A stretch of DNA of 64,000 nt from Quercus robur. Lineage: Eukaryota > Streptophyta > Magnoliopsida > Fagales > Fagaceae. Below, piece by piece: positions 45,658 to 58,869 of the stretch. Numbering within the stretch: position 1 is the first letter of the stretch; each line of letters opens with the position of its first letter. The notes beneath the pieces were generated by a model. It searched no databases. It saw only the letters and a program-made list of their open reading frames with translations, and was not told the DNA's origin. The stretch spans positions 620,001-684,000 of the forward strand of contig NC_065537.1 in the NCBI RefSeq assembly GCF_932294415.1. The letters run 5' to 3'. The position numbers and the translations under genes were made by a program.

Positions 45658-48600
45658 TCTATATATATATATATAAAACCGAAGCTTTTGAAGCTTCTAC
45701 AATTTTCCACGTCAGCACAATATTAAAAAAAAAAATCATAAACCAAAAAAAAAAAAAAAACTTTTAAACCCAAAAAAAATACTTAAACGCAAAATCAAAG
45801 CCCTAAGCCCTAACACGTTCTACCTTCTCCTTCCTCCAAAACACAGACAACGCTCTGCCATTCCCCCAAACGCAAATCGTAGCTCAACGGCTCAATGCCT
45901 CCACCTTCTCCGGCACCACCCTTCTCCAGTTCTATATTTGTCGGCTCCACCGTTTTATTATCTCTTCAGCCCTCAAGTATACTCACCCAAACCTTCTTCT
46001 CTCTAACCACTTCACCCCTTCCTAACGCAGACCTCTAGGTTTCAAAATCTGGGTTTAATCCTCTCAATCATTCTCTCTAAGGTATTAGCCCAAACTGCCG
46101 ACTCTTCCAAAGAAGGTAACTCTTTTCTCTCTTTCCGATTAAATCAGTTAGTACGAATCGCATCAAATATCTGTGAAACGTTTTAACTTTTATTTATTTT
46201 TACTAATTTGTTAATGTTTGAATTGCTTTTAGTTTGATTATTGTTGATTTCATTTAATTCACACCTAAGGATTTGTTAAATTATTATTTTTTTTTTAATT
46301 TGATTTCTTTCTCTGATTTCGTAGCTGATAAATCATGTTCTTCTTCTTCATCTTTCTCCTCCAACCCAGGTTAGTTAACTTTCCTAGAATCAAAATAGTT
46401 TCACTTTTCATAGACACACACCATCTGCTTGATATAGAGCTTCTGTTCTGCCATAAGAGAAAGGGAACAAAAAAAAAAAAAAAACTAATTTTTATGACCA
46501 GGTTTAATGTTGTGCACCAGTTGTTGAACTTTGTTTTGTCCTTTCAATATTTGAACAATTGATGAAAGTTATATTCCACAAAAGCTTGCAGAACTATATT
46601 TTTAGGCAGAGCTTTATAGGAAGAAATTCTAACATTTGTTGAACTTTGTGTTGTCCTTTCAATATTTGAACAATTGATGAAAGTTATATTCCACAAAAGC
46701 TTGCAAAACTATATTTTTAGGCAGAGCTTTATGGGAAGAAATTGTAACATTTGGATTTAATTTAAGTTTCTGGGTTATGGTCAACGTATACCATGGTGGG
46801 TTTTTTTTTTTCTTTACAGATATGGAGCAGGTTTTTAATAGTTACAGCAAATATTTGGTTGCTGTTTTAAATCTGCTTTTATGCTTGGAGTTTTAATATC
46901 ATAGTATATTGTAGTGTTCTATTCACAAATTGTGATGAAGAAATTGCTGTATATATATGTTTCTTTTCATATATATAAATTAATTTTCTGTAATATTTTC
47001 TTGTTTGGTATATTTTGTTGTTAGAAGTATGGTTTTGATTATGTGTGGTTTATATGTAAAATTTGTATATTGACGTCTTGAATTGAGGTTGATTTTGGGT
47101 ACAGTTGAGACTTTTTAAGGGGTTGGGGTTTCATACAATATTTTCTCAGCTAACTTATTAAAGTCTTGGATCCTAATTCCTTATTAGTTTTTCCAATCTT
47201 AGTTTGATATGGAGCTCCTCTGTCAACTTCTGGTCTGTAATGTATCTAGCCTTCTAAATTCTAATGTCATCATCTTATTCCTCTCATTGCAAATTGAACC
47301 AAATTCAATGGAAATCCCCCACTTGGGTTTTGCCCTGTTTATGGGTTGAAAATATATATCTGGGTTTTTTGTAATGCTGTATTGGTGTGTAAAATTGTTG
47401 TGCCCAATACATTGGACAATATAGAGATGCTGTAAATGACACATTTGAGGTTGATGACCCCCCCCCCCCCTTTGTTTTCCCAATTAGGTAATAGTTAATA
47501 GGATGAACCTGTGGAAACATTGTGAATGTGGTTTTGTTTTTTGTTTTTTTGTAAATTGCGTAATTACTAGAAATGTGCAAATACAAATACTTTGATAGTG
47601 GCCAGTTTGCGTAATTGGTTTTTGAGCATCAGTTTGGGTGTTGAGGAAAAAAACAACAGTGAAGCAAAAGTAAATGGAAGCACAATCAATTGTGAAGGTT
47701 CCTTTTAGATACCTTTGTGAATTGTGAATTTTGCTTTGTTAATTTGCCAATTGTGAATTACTTTATGTTATTTCTACTCAGATTTTTCTATGGTATTCTA
47801 TTTTATTTCACTTTTGTTGTAGGTGCTTGCATTTTTCTTTTTTCTTTTTTTCATGTTTGTAGCTAAACATGATTAAGGAGGGGTTACATATGATTCTTTG
47901 TACTACAAGACAAGGACAGTCAGGTATTTACCTTTCCTTTATTATGTACTGTTTCTTGCATATTTATTAATAATATGTTTCGAGAAAGAATTTGAAATTG
48001 GAATGTGATTGCATATTTAAGTTTCTTGGTTATCTCAAACTTGGGGGTATTCTTGAGTCTGTTGACTTTGTTTTGTATTGGTATCGGGTTTGATTCTCTT
48101 ATGATGATACTATGATAGTAACGTGGGAATTTAATAGTAAATTTTTTTGTCTTGATTCTAAGCAAAAAAATAAAGTTATGTCTGATTTTTATTTTATATA
48201 AATTGACAGAGTTTATGTTTGATTGAACTTGGATCAATTAAAGGTTTTTTCACTAATTCAGTTTGCTGTGTATGTGCTATACTCAATTTTCTTTACTGAA
48301 TTTAATGTGAAAAAAAATGTTTTCTTGCATGGTCTTGACATTGATTTGACTTAATTTATATTCAATTTATTTTCCATTTTTAAATTATTTAATCAAGCTC
48401 ACAAATTACAATTCAGACCCTGATATTAAATTCACTTACAAATGGTTTTTTTGTCAAGAAATGTTTTTTTGCTTGATGATTTTTGCTTCCCTTATTACAT
48501 TTTGTTATATGGATTGGTAGTAATGGTTTGCTGCGCAGTTTTGAACACACAACTCAGTTTCTGAGATTATAAGGAAGACAAACACACATTCAAAATTGAA

Positions 48601-49624
48601 TCTATATTATTGGGTTGAGAGTTTGGGTCTTTGACAGAGATATAATGATTAATTGGGAAACAGAGAGAGAGAGAGAGAGAAAAGCTATTTATAAATAAAT
48701 TACCACTTATCTAAAAATTGTAAATTGTTAGAAACTAATAAATTTAATCATTCAATCAAAATTCTTAATTGCTCCTATGCCTTGCTGCTTGCTTTGTTGT
48801 ATATATTCTTGATGTTGGTTGTGCAGGGTGAATGGGAAAAGAAGCTGCCTTTGCTGGGTTTCTTGGTTCAATAAGAAAAAGGAGGAAGCTTTATTTGTTT
48901 TTGGTCGTGCTTTCCTTGGGTTTCTTTGAGAGGTTGGTCTGACTGTTGTGGAAAGTTGTTGGTGGTCTTGGTCCTCTTAGGTATGTGGGGAAGGAGGGAA
49001 CTTTTTGTATTTCTAGGCTAGGAAAGGATTCTGTTTATAGAGTTATGGAGGGCTGGAACAGTGGTACTTTTTGTATTTGTTATGTTACTTTTTTTTCTTT
49101 TCTATCTCATTTGTCTATATTGAATTGTGCTTAAGAACAACCAATGTTATTGCCCATTATACCTAGATAAATAAATCACTTTGTTGTATACTGCAGAATA
49201 TGAGTAGCAAGATAGAGTTACAAAAAATTGCCCCATTTTGTAAAATATGTTACTATCTAATTTTATAAAGAACATTTTTCTACCATTGAGTTGGCTTATC
49301 AAACTTGGAATATATGTAGTTTGTTTAAATCTATCCTACATATGTAAAGGGTTCGTGATGTTTCCCTCCTTAGAGGTATAGAGTATGGGTATGTACACTT
49401 TACATGAAACTGTAATTTGTCTTTACACAAATTTTACTATTAATAGAAAATTTTTTGCTGCGATTGTTTAAATATGAGCTATGAAAACAAGAGGGTTAAT
49501 TTTTTTTAATAATTTGATAATTCAAGAAGAGGGTGTTTGAACCTATCAAATATAACTATAATGTTATATAGATTTTGTAGATATTCTTTGTGCTTTCCCG
49601 TGCATCGCACGGGTTAGCGACTAG
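45658..49624 (+). mobile_element. Non-autonomous Helitron B, about 4.0 kb
   Basis: It starts TCTATATATATATATATA after an A and ends with the hairpin CCCGTGCATCGCACGGG (49597-49613), eleven bases before the terminal CTAG, which is followed by T. No terminal inverted repeats, no target duplication and no Rep/helicase ORF. The interior is AT-rich and carries leader-like CT-rich DNA (45780-46130) and splice-site-like sequence, but no recognisable host exon. Confidence 0.75.
46521..46750. repeat. 115-bp tandem duplication inside Helitron B
   Basis: TTGTTGAACTTTG begins at 46521 and again at 46636, with about 97% identity by eye. Confidence 0.85.
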
Positions 49625-51920
49625 TATTATATATAATAAAAGTTGGGCTTAGACGCTGTGGTTGCGCCACGTGGCTTCACCAAATTGCAGAAATTTTAAT
49701 AAATTTTTAGATTTTAAGAATAGATATATACATATTTTTTGGATAAATATGACAAATCAAGTAAAAGAAAGTGGTATTTGATTTACAACTATAACAGTTG
49801 TGTCTATCTAAAATGTTATCAACAAATCCTAAAATCAATAGAATAGAATTACCTAAGGATAAAATTTAAATAAAAAAGAGATTCTTTCATTTTGATGCTT
49901 TTTAAATATATATTATTTTTCTTCTTCTATAATTTCTAAATTGATAAAAATCATAATTTGATTACAATCCAAATTCTTCATTTGATCCATTTCTTATTAT
50001 AATATATAAGTTGATAACAATCTTAATTAAAAAAAATCAATGTAGTACACGTAAAAAAAGGTCCATCTTATCCTTCTTCTTTTTTTTCATATTATATTAT
50101 ATTATATATAATAAAAGTTGGGTTTAGACGCCGTGGTTGCGTCACATGGTTTCACCAAATTGCAGAAATTTTAATAAATTTTTAGATTTTAAGAATAGAT
50201 ATATACATATTTTTTGGATAAATATGACAAATCAAGTAATAAAAGAAAGTGGTATTTGATTTACAACTATAACAGTTATGTCTATCTAAAATGTTATCAA
50301 CAAACCCTAAAATCAATAGAATAGAATTACCTAAGGATAAAATTTAAATAAAAAAGAGATTCTTTCATCTTGATGCTTTTTAAATATATATTATTTTTCT
50401 TCTCCTATAATTTCTAAATTGATAAAAATCATAATTTGATTACAATCCAAATTCTTCATTTAATCATTTTCTTATTATAATATATAAGTTGATAACAATC
50501 TTAATTAAAAAAATCAATATAGTACACGTAAAAAAAGGTCCATCTTATCCTTCTTCTTTTTTTTTTTAATTTAAATTATATTACTACATGTAAAATCTTC
50601 ACAAAAAAAAAAAACCTTACTACACGTAAAAATTGCAGAAAAGTTTTTAGATTTTAAAAAAAATAAATATAATTTTTCTTCTCCGATAATTTCTAATTTG
50701 ATAAAAATCTTAAAGTCCATCTAATTTCAGTTTCATACACCTTTATAAATTAGACTAACATTAGACTTTTTGTTCATATCAACTTCTTCAATGTGGAGTG
50801 TATATATATAAGATTATTCATAATAAATACCTACCCTGTAGTTTTTTTCCTCTATTATTCCCTTTCTTCTCCTTACAACCTTACACATATGTATTTGTTT
50901 ACTCTAATTTTTTTTAATGTATTTGTTTAATTTAATTTTTTTTCCATCAAATTGAATAGGTTTTGTGTATTTTTTGTCTTTTGTTTAACCTAATTTCCTA
51001 AAGTTTTATCCTATTTATTTGGTTATTGTTTGAGTATCAATCGTTAAATAGAGTTAGACATGAATTTTTATTATTTTGTATATCATATATGAATTACACT
51101 CAACAATTGCACACTTCTGTTTTCGTTTAGTACAGTTTCATTTGAAATTCTGCATATTGGACAAACTGCTTCAACATAAACACCACGCCTAGATAAATTG
51201 TCCATTGCAAGTAAAGAATTACTCAATGATCTCCAAAGAAAAAGTAAGACATTTTTCCCCTTCACTTATTTTGTTCTATTTATGCCTCAATAATTTTTAT
51301 TTTGTTGGTCTTTTTGCTTCTTCTTTATTTATTTTTATTTATCTGTATTACTCATTTTGTTATTTTGGGCTTTTTATTTATTTTTTGCTTTTTTTTTTGT
51401 GCTACTTATTTTGGTTTGTTAATAATAGAGAGAGAGGTTGAGATCAAATAATAGAGATTATTGTTCACAACTAAAGGCCAAAATCTTTCTCAAAAATAGA
51501 AAAAAAAAAGGATGTTACTATTGAAAGGTATCACTTCTCAATTCTCATCACATATCAATGCTAATGAATTTATTTATTATATTTATTTTTTTGGTTGGGT
51601 GAAAATCACTCAAGTTTCAGTGTCTTCTCCCATGCTTTCAAGAACAAAAATTATATTTTTGTGTATGTCTCTCTACTTTATATTTTTAAATGTTTAGTTA
51701 TTTAGATTATTCTTAATTACTGAATTGAGTTTTCCACTTAAATATGCTTTCAATAATTTTTTTAATAGCTTTTAATTGTTAAATTCAAGGTTTTTCCATT
51801 TAAATATTACTTGAGCCTTAAATCTCAATATATTATGAAAAATCCTTTTATATTTCTTTTATGTATCTCATTTTATATTGGTTACGTAGTTATCTACCAT
51901 CTTCCATTAAATTATTTTAG

Positions 51921-51957
<37 letters not shown>

Positions 51958-52136
51958 CGCACTCTTTTAAAACACTTTAGTCTCACACAATATGCATTCA
52001 TTATATAACTTAAAAGTAAAATATTAATTTATTTTTTATTGTTTATTTTATTATCTAATTTTAAGGAAATTAATAAAAAAAAATTATTTACATTTGAATT
52101 TTAATTAAGCCGTGCATCGCACGGGCATAATACTAG
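49625..52136 (+). mobile_element. Non-autonomous Helitron C, 2.5 kb, with duplicated 5' end
   Basis: It follows directly on the CTAG of Helitron B. The 5' sequence ATTATATATAATAAAAGTTG is present twice, near 49627 and 50101. The 3' end has the hairpin CCGTGCATCGCACGG (52110-52124) and CTAG at 52133-52136 followed by T. No transposition gene is present. Short open frames are AT-rich noise. Confidence 0.72.
49627..50570. repeat. Tandem copies of the Helitron C 5' region, about 473 bp each
   Basis: 49627-50095 and 50101-50570 agree base for base over long runs, including AAGAATAGATATATACATAT. A few substitutions and short indels separate them. Confidence 0.9.
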
Positions 52137-52299
52137 TATATAAAATAGCAAAAGCTGAGAGTAATGGATTCCTACAATTAAGGAGGCGCTAACAAATATG
52201 ATAACTGCCAATTTAAAATTTAGACGTTGTTTGACAGTGATGGTGTATATTAAAAAAAAAAACGGTTAAAAAAAAAATGTCACAACTAAAAAAACCCTA

Positions 52300-52612
52300 G
52301 GGGCCGTTTGGATTGAGTTTTTTGATAACTCAATTCTCTGTTTCCATAACTCATAACTCAAAAATGGTGGGACCCATAGTAAAAAGGTTGTTTGGCCAAA
52401 CGATAACTCTGTTTCCATAACTCAATTCTCTGATTTTTGAGTTATGAGTTATGGAAACTGAAAACAACAAAAGGCTGTTTTCAGTTTCCATAACTCATAA
52501 CTCAATGGCATTTCCGTAAATAAACACACATGAGGGACCCACAGCCGCAACTTTTGACCACCTTTTGACTTTTTTTTTTTTTTTTTTTTTTTCTGGGTTG
52601 GCGTTGGCTGTT

Positions 52613-52644
<32 letters not shown>

Positions 52645-52660
52645 TTCCTGGGTTGGCCGT

Positions 52661-52694
<34 letters not shown>

Positions 52695-53111
52695 CCTTCT
52701 TCTTCTGGGTTGGCATTGTTCTTTTTTTTTTTTTCTTTTTCTTTTCCTTTTTTTTTTCTTTTCTGGGTTGGCGTTGTTTTTTTTTTTTTTTTTTTTTTCT
52801 TTTTCTTTTTCTTTTCCTGGGTTGGCTGTTCGGTTTTTTTTTTTTTTTTTTTTTTTTAAGCTTCGGTGAGTTGGGTATTAATAAAAAATAATAAATAAAT
52901 AAAAAACTACTGTACTGGCTGACAGGTGTGGGACCCATGAATAGTGTGAAAAAATTGAGTGATGAAAATAAAAGTGATGTTGCCAAATGAGTGTGAAAAA
53001 ATGAGTGATGAGTGATGAGTGATGAGTTATGAGTTATGAGTGATGAGTGATGAGTGATGGAAATTGAGTGACGGAAATTGAGTGATGAAAAAATGTTACC
53101 CAAACAGGCCC
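52300..53111. mobile_element. Tourist-like (PIF/Harbinger) foldback element, 812 bp
   Basis: GGGGCCGTTTGGATTGAGTT at the left mirrors CCAAACAGGCCC at the right, and CTA lies on both sides (52297-52299, 53112-53114). Subterminal parts are repeats of AACTCATAACTCA and GTGATGAGTGATGA. No transposase. Confidence 0.72.
52570..52857. repeat. Poly-T minisatellite with CTGGGTTGGC boxes
   Basis: CTGGGTTGGC occurs five times about 55 bases apart, separated by T runs with scattered C. It lies in the centre of the foldback element. Confidence 0.85.
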
Positions 53112-53343
53112 CTAGCCTCTTCTCATCAGACTTTTCTTAACATTTTCTCTCTCTAAAAAAACCCCTAGCGATACTGCGATAGAGAGAAAGGGAAGGTGGG
53201 AAAAAAAACCTAGCCATCTCCTCACACCAAACTCTGCAAGGAGAAAAAAAAAAAAAAAAAAAACTTGCGCCACAGTGGAGATTCGTTCGGCCGGCCATCG
53301 CCATCCCTTTTTGAGTTTTTCAGGTACGTTCTTCTCTCTCTCC

Positions 53344-53399
<56 letters not shown>

Positions 53400-54500
53400 T
53401 TTTTTTTTTTGTTTTGATTACGTTTTGAAACTTCCTTGTGATTTTGGGATAAGTTTCCCTTGTTTCCGTGAATTTGCGGAATATTCTAGATCTGTTTTGC
53501 AATTAAAATCTTCTAGGGTTTTGTTATAATCGCCATTTGAAAATTCTTTGAATATATATATTTATATATACTAATTTTGGTTTAGGATTTTGTTGTTCTC
53601 TGTTACGATTGGCTTAGTTTTCGTAAAAAAGTCTATTTTTGGTTCAGGAATTCAAAGTTAAATACGATCAAACGTCCCAGGAATATTGAGATACGGGGAT
53701 AGAGATAGTCACTACTCTGACAAAAGGTACACATCAATTCTCTGTGTTCCAACTTGAATTGAAAATCGGTTGTTCATTCTCTTTCTTTAGATGTTTTGTT
53801 GTGAATATTGATTCTTATAGGCTACGGCATGGACAAGAATGCCAAACCCTAGAATCATGAGAGACCATCTATAAATCAGACCAACCTCATATTTGAATTT
53901 GATTTGCATGTTAACATTCTGTGACCATCTATTTGGCCACTGGAAAAAAGGAGAATAAATTAATTGGGACATAATAATTTACATATCAATTTAATCCAAA
54001 ATAAAATTTTAATTTAATACAAATAAACATAAAAAAAAAGATAACAAAAAGAAAGAAAAAACAAATTTTACATAGATTATTATCAAAGTCAAGGCCCGTG
54101 GATACCAGGATATAGATGTGTGTTTGGTAATAGGGCTGTGGGGGTGGTATTGAAGAGCCACTTAGCCAATTGCATATCCAATTACATTCATTTTTTTCCC
54201 TGCTTAATTGTCTAGGGTTCTTCTTTTATCCTTTTTAAAAAATAGATTGGTTGATTCTCTTTCTTTGGATGCTTTGGTTTGGTTTTTTAATTTGGTAACA
54301 TTAAGGACTTATCCTTTGATTTATTGTAGTTAAAAAGTAAAATTTCACCTTGGATTGTTTAATCTTGCTTTAAGTATTTATTTTATATATCCTTGGCTAA
54401 TGGAAGCCAAATCCTTAGTCATCATCATATGAGAAATAGCCAACAGATTGTTAAAAAACTCCTCACCCTGTTATTTGTTGAATAATGAGTTCTTTGCCAG
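53112..54500 (+). other. Captured leader-like sequence, otherwise no gene
   Basis: A purine-rich then GC-rich leader ends in TTTTTCAGGTACGTTC near 53326, followed by (CT)n and (TA)n runs. It resembles a 5' untranslated exon and donor site. The rest is AT-rich. Confidence 0.4.
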
Positions 54501-54802
54501 GTACAACATGGGTATTTTGCAAGAAGAGTTGCTGCATCAAACTAAGAGGTTTGGATGGCCTGATTTTCCCTCTATTTATCTCATACTTTGAATTAAATTT
54601 TCTCCATTGATCTGTTTGGTTTTGATTTGGCTTTGAATTGCATATTTTAATCTGCTTTTATCTTCATTTTTTTTAATTTAATGAATTCTTATTTTGTATT
54701 CTACTAAACCGTAAACTGTTATGATTTTTTTTTTTTTTTGGCTATGCTTTTAGGGGCTTGCATTTGGTACCTCCACAATATTCACGTATTGGACGGACTT
54801 GA
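54501..54802 (+). pseudogene. Two captured exons giving a 29-residue spliced ORF
   Basis: Exon one is 54501-54548, after TTTGCCAG and before GTTTGG; it contains an ATG at 54508. Exon two begins at 54754 after CTTTTAG. Joining them keeps the frame (MGILQEELLHQTKR, then GLHLVPPQYSRIGRT) and ends at TGA 54800-54802. I do not recognise the protein. It may be the start of a gene whose later exons are missing or a short upstream ORF. Confidence 0.4.
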
Positions 54803-55306
54803 TATAAAACCCGTTTCACACCAAGGTCAGCATTTTGTTACTTGATTATGTTTAGGAAAAAAACATGTTTGCCATTCAATAATGGTTGATTTCTTAATGT
54901 TGCTGTTCTGAGCATCTATTATTTGAAACTAAAAAGTCTAAAATCTCTTTAATGTTTGTGCTAAAAAGTCATGTTTTTCGTTTGATTGTATATTTGTTTA
55001 AAGGAATGTATGATTGTTTTAAAGAATGGATGAATCTTTTTTGGCAGAAAATTATGTTTCTTTTTCATTTATTGAATTTGATTAAATAGCCAACATATTG
55101 CTTAAAATTATGTCGTTGAATATTTAGGGACTATTTACTAAAGATTTTTGTGTGGTGTACACATTAATGTTTCAATTAGTTTGTCGATCTTTAGAAAAAG
55201 CTTTATATTTTAAAAGCCAATAAAATATTATGCAATATATAATAAATAATCCAGACACTAGACAGTGTATGTGTGTGTGTGTATATATATATATACTGTT
55301 CTTCAC

Positions 55307-55402
55307 ACCGCTGACTATTTCAAACACTAGAACCCCAAAGCTATAGACATCTACCTTTTCAGTTAGTCTTCCTTGAGCAAGGAGTTCAGGAGCCATGTAA
55401 CC
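55307..55402 (-). pseudogene. Captured receptor-like kinase exon fragment
   Basis: The minus strand reads [20 protein letters not shown] and continues [12 protein letters not shown]. This is kinase subdomains VIII-IX (APE, then DVYSFGV) of plant receptor-like kinases, most like the cysteine-rich RLK group. It is bounded by AG upstream and GTGTGA downstream, close to normal exon borders. No other kinase exon lies nearby, so it is a transduced fragment in antisense to the Helitron. Confidence 0.8.
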
Positions 55403-58400
55403 TCTTTCAAGCATTAACAAGAAAGAGTTTTTGTTAGTATAGTGAATGATTCAAAAGAATTCAAGCTCTAAATACACCAACTGTTATATAGTTTAAAGTA
55501 TATTGGGCTGTTCATTTTCTACAAAATACTGATGTTGTTGGTTTCAAAAAAATTTATAAAGGGTAGCTTTGTGCAAATAATTGCAGGTTCTTCTAAAAAT
55601 ATTAGAACTGTGAGTTGTGTCCTAATTTAGTCTTAATGTTAGCATTTTTCTATTATTTTCAAAACAGATGTTCAGCAAGTGATCTTTGCTATGCAATCTT
55701 CAAACTCCAAAATTTTAAGCTATGGACTTTTAGTTGCTGCTATTTAAATATTTTATGCTCTTTCTAACTCCAAATTTTAAAACAATGGACTTTTAGTTGC
55801 TCCTATTTTAATATTTTATGCTCTGTTGCCAGGATTGCATTAGTTGAAATTCAATTTTTAATTCCAGCCAAGCTAAATAGGTTGCTGTAATGTTAGCTAA
55901 TTGGGCAGGATGAGGTTATCTTCATTTTCGTGATTTCTCTTTTATGTACATTGCTACAACTTACAACATTATGTTCAAAATCCTAAATTGCTTGATGTCC
56001 ATCTCTTTGTGTTTGTGTCATTGCTTTGGTTTTTTAAAATTTTTTTCGTAATAATGTTTTGTTATTTGAATTTGAATTAAAATCCGGATGTTTATTTTCT
56101 CTCTTTCGATGTTTTGGCCTTAGATTATAATCTTTGTTTTTCCTGCTTTACTAACATTATAATCTTTTCCAAATTGGAATTATTATATTCTTTGATTATT
56201 TACTGCCTTCTTGATTTATCATAATCCATTTTTAATGGGGGTGTCATCATGGGGTTTAGCCCTTGAATATGTGTACAAAAAAACATGTTTGTTGTTCAAT
56301 AATGGTTGATTTCTTAGCATTTTTTTTCCCCAAGGTTTGTAGGTTTGGGTGTTTTGGGCTGCTCTGAATAAGTATATGATTCCTAAAGTATTTTATGTTC
56401 GCATATTTTTTTCATATGTGTGTGCATCTACCCTTTGGTGTTAGTTCTTGAGTTTTTATTCAAAATTTTGCTTTGCAACCCAATGAAAAGATAAAAAGAA
56501 GGTAGTGGGCTGATTTTCTATTGATGAGTAATGGAATCTTAGGGATGTGCTTTAGCAATACAACATTTTGAATCAAAAGGAGTCAAATATTAGGTTTTAC
56601 TTTCTCTACTAATAGAGGTTATATTTATTATATCTATCCATTAAGTGTTGATTTTCTTAATAGGTTGTAGCTTTCTTTTAAGACTTTGTTAAATACTGTT
56701 TTGCTGCATTACTCAATCAAGGATTAAGGTTTGACTACCTTTTTTCCTTTTTTTTTTTTTTTTTTTTTTTCCAATTACTTGAGTTCTGTTTTGTTTAGTT
56801 TTCTTGAACTAATTATGTTTTGTCGATGACTGCATGCTAAGAGATTACTAAATCAAAAAATTTTCCCCAGTTTATCTAAAGTCTTTAACTTCTCAATCCC
56901 AATTACTTAATGCTACAAAGGATCCTCTCATTGATAAGACCACTTATTATACTTCAATAGATGAAGCTTTTTCTTTGTGTCCATTAAGGGTTGATTTTCT
57001 TAATAGGTCGTAGCTTTCTTTTAGGATTTTTTGTGTTGGCCTGTAATGATTTTTCCTAAGGGAATCTTTGCCTATATATATTTATATTTTAAATTATCAA
57101 TATATATTTTCTGCGCTAGAATAGTATAGTGTTATTTCCTATTGGCTTTTCTTTCATATATGGCTGTTAGAGCCAATTTTGTGATGCCATCTCTAACCAC
57201 CTATCTCTAATCACCTATGTTTTGTAATTTTTTGTAAATAAAATTATTGGTTTTTTATGTTAATTACTGAGTTTTTGTAGATTGAACTGCATTTCCTTTG
57301 ATCGCCTTTGTTGTTTTACTTCTTGATATTTAATTTACTATTATTTTTCTATTGATATATGTCTCTAATTTACTAGAATGCTTATTTTGTTTTTTGTTTT
57401 TTTTTTTTTGGAGCATCTGACGCTTTCCTTTTGCGTTAAGAATAATTTCTCATATATTTCAAAATTGTTCTATTAGACTTTGTTTCTTTTAATTTTTGTA
57501 CTGCTCAAGCTATTAGGCTCAGTTTATTGGCAGGTTTTTTTTAAATGTTGTTGTTGTTAGCTGTGTTAATTTTGTTTATTCATTTGTTTTTATTGTGTAT
57601 GTCTTAGTATTTTGGATTGAGTATTTATAGATACTTTAATTTTATTTATTTATTTTATGAATAGAAGATTACATAATAATGGGTGAAAAGCTTCATGAAT
57701 TCCATAACTTGGGTATGAGTATAATCTAATCCATCTCTGTGTAATATTGAAGCAAAGCCTAAAAAATTTGAAGAACTTTAGTGTAATTAATCATGATTCT
57801 TGCTGTCTTATTGAGTGTTTATGTTTAGGTGCTTTTGTTTCTTTATGATTTGGCTTTCATGAAAGTGTTAAGAAAAAGTTCAAGAGGAAGGATTATTCGA
57901 TTAAATGAAGAGTTTGTAATAGCCAAATCATGATCCATATTAAACTTAATTTGTCTAAAATTTCCAATTATTAACTCGGTTGACCACAAAGCTGAAGCTG
58001 CAAAGGGGTATCAAACATTTACAGTGTTAATTACTCTTTAATCATCTTCAGTTTTAGTAGAAAACTTCAAAAATTAACTGTGACTAAGATTACCAATTGA
58101 AAATCAGTCTCTTAAAGAAAGATTGACTATGTCAATGACGTATATTAGTACTTTACTAATTTGTTTTAGATATGATCAAACATACTTGCAGATTGGGACA
58201 GCATTGTTTATATATGTATTTCGGTCTCTTGCATCTATCCCCACCAGTGTTTGTTTGGTGTTGATTCAAAATTTGTAATGTTTCATTTATATAAATCTGC
58301 CATGTTTTCTGAATTTTAAATAATTATAATTAATTATATAACACACAATCACATGTTTTATAGAATCTCAGTTTGTAGCAGCTCATCTATATTGACTCTT

Positions 58401-58735
58401 ATCAGACATGTTAATTAAGAAATGAAGAAGTTGATCATATAATTACTATTTTAACACTTTTCTTTAAGTTTAGATCTAAATTCCTCCTTAATAAATGAAG
58501 TCCCATGATATGTAGCATTGTAGAAAACAACACTCCTTAACAAAAGCTACTACACAATCTGATCTTAGCCAGTAAGCAAGCACTTTTTCTTTAATAAGCA
58601 TTAATTTTGAAATGATGCATTTCTTTTCAGCGTATACGTAACTATTGGTTCATTTGTATGTAAATTTGTTATTTTTCAAGTTGGTGATTTTAAATATATG
58701 ATGTGTTTAAGTTCATTTTAATGTCACTATGTTAG
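55403..58735. other. AT-rich interior of interval D, no gene seen
   Basis: Intron-like T-rich DNA. Contains a block at 56081-56215 that recurs at 59394-59527, and TTGATTTTCTTAATAGGT(T/C)GTAGCTTTC at about 56649 and 56992. Confidence 0.5.
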
Positions 58736-58858
58736 GTTTACATGCTCAGGGTGAGGAACAAGCACTATGGTAAGGTTAAGTTTTTTGATATAAGTTTTGA
58801 TGATTACTCTCCGGAGGAGGATCAAGGCCTAGACTACAAAACTGTATGGTCTAAATAG
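58736..58858 (+). pseudogene. Candidate captured terminal exon (40 codons and stop)
   Basis: After CTATGTTAG the frame reads VYMLRVRNKHYGKVKFFDI, continues in acidic sequence (SPEEDQGLDYKTVW) and stops at TAG 58856-58858. Codon use and GC content exceed those of the flanks. I do not recognise the family. Confidence 0.35.
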
Positions 58859-58869
58859 TGCTGAAATTT

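Noticed and set aside
47460-47471. C run as a possible G-quadruplex site
   Set aside because: A single homopolymer run with no further C tracts close by.
48946-49134. Frame of 62 codons in Helitron B as a host gene
   Set aside because: No recognisable domain and no splice support; left unannotated.
52495-53103. Lys-rich and Phe-rich frames over the poly-T block
   Set aside because: They are translations of T/A runs in the foldback element, not genes.
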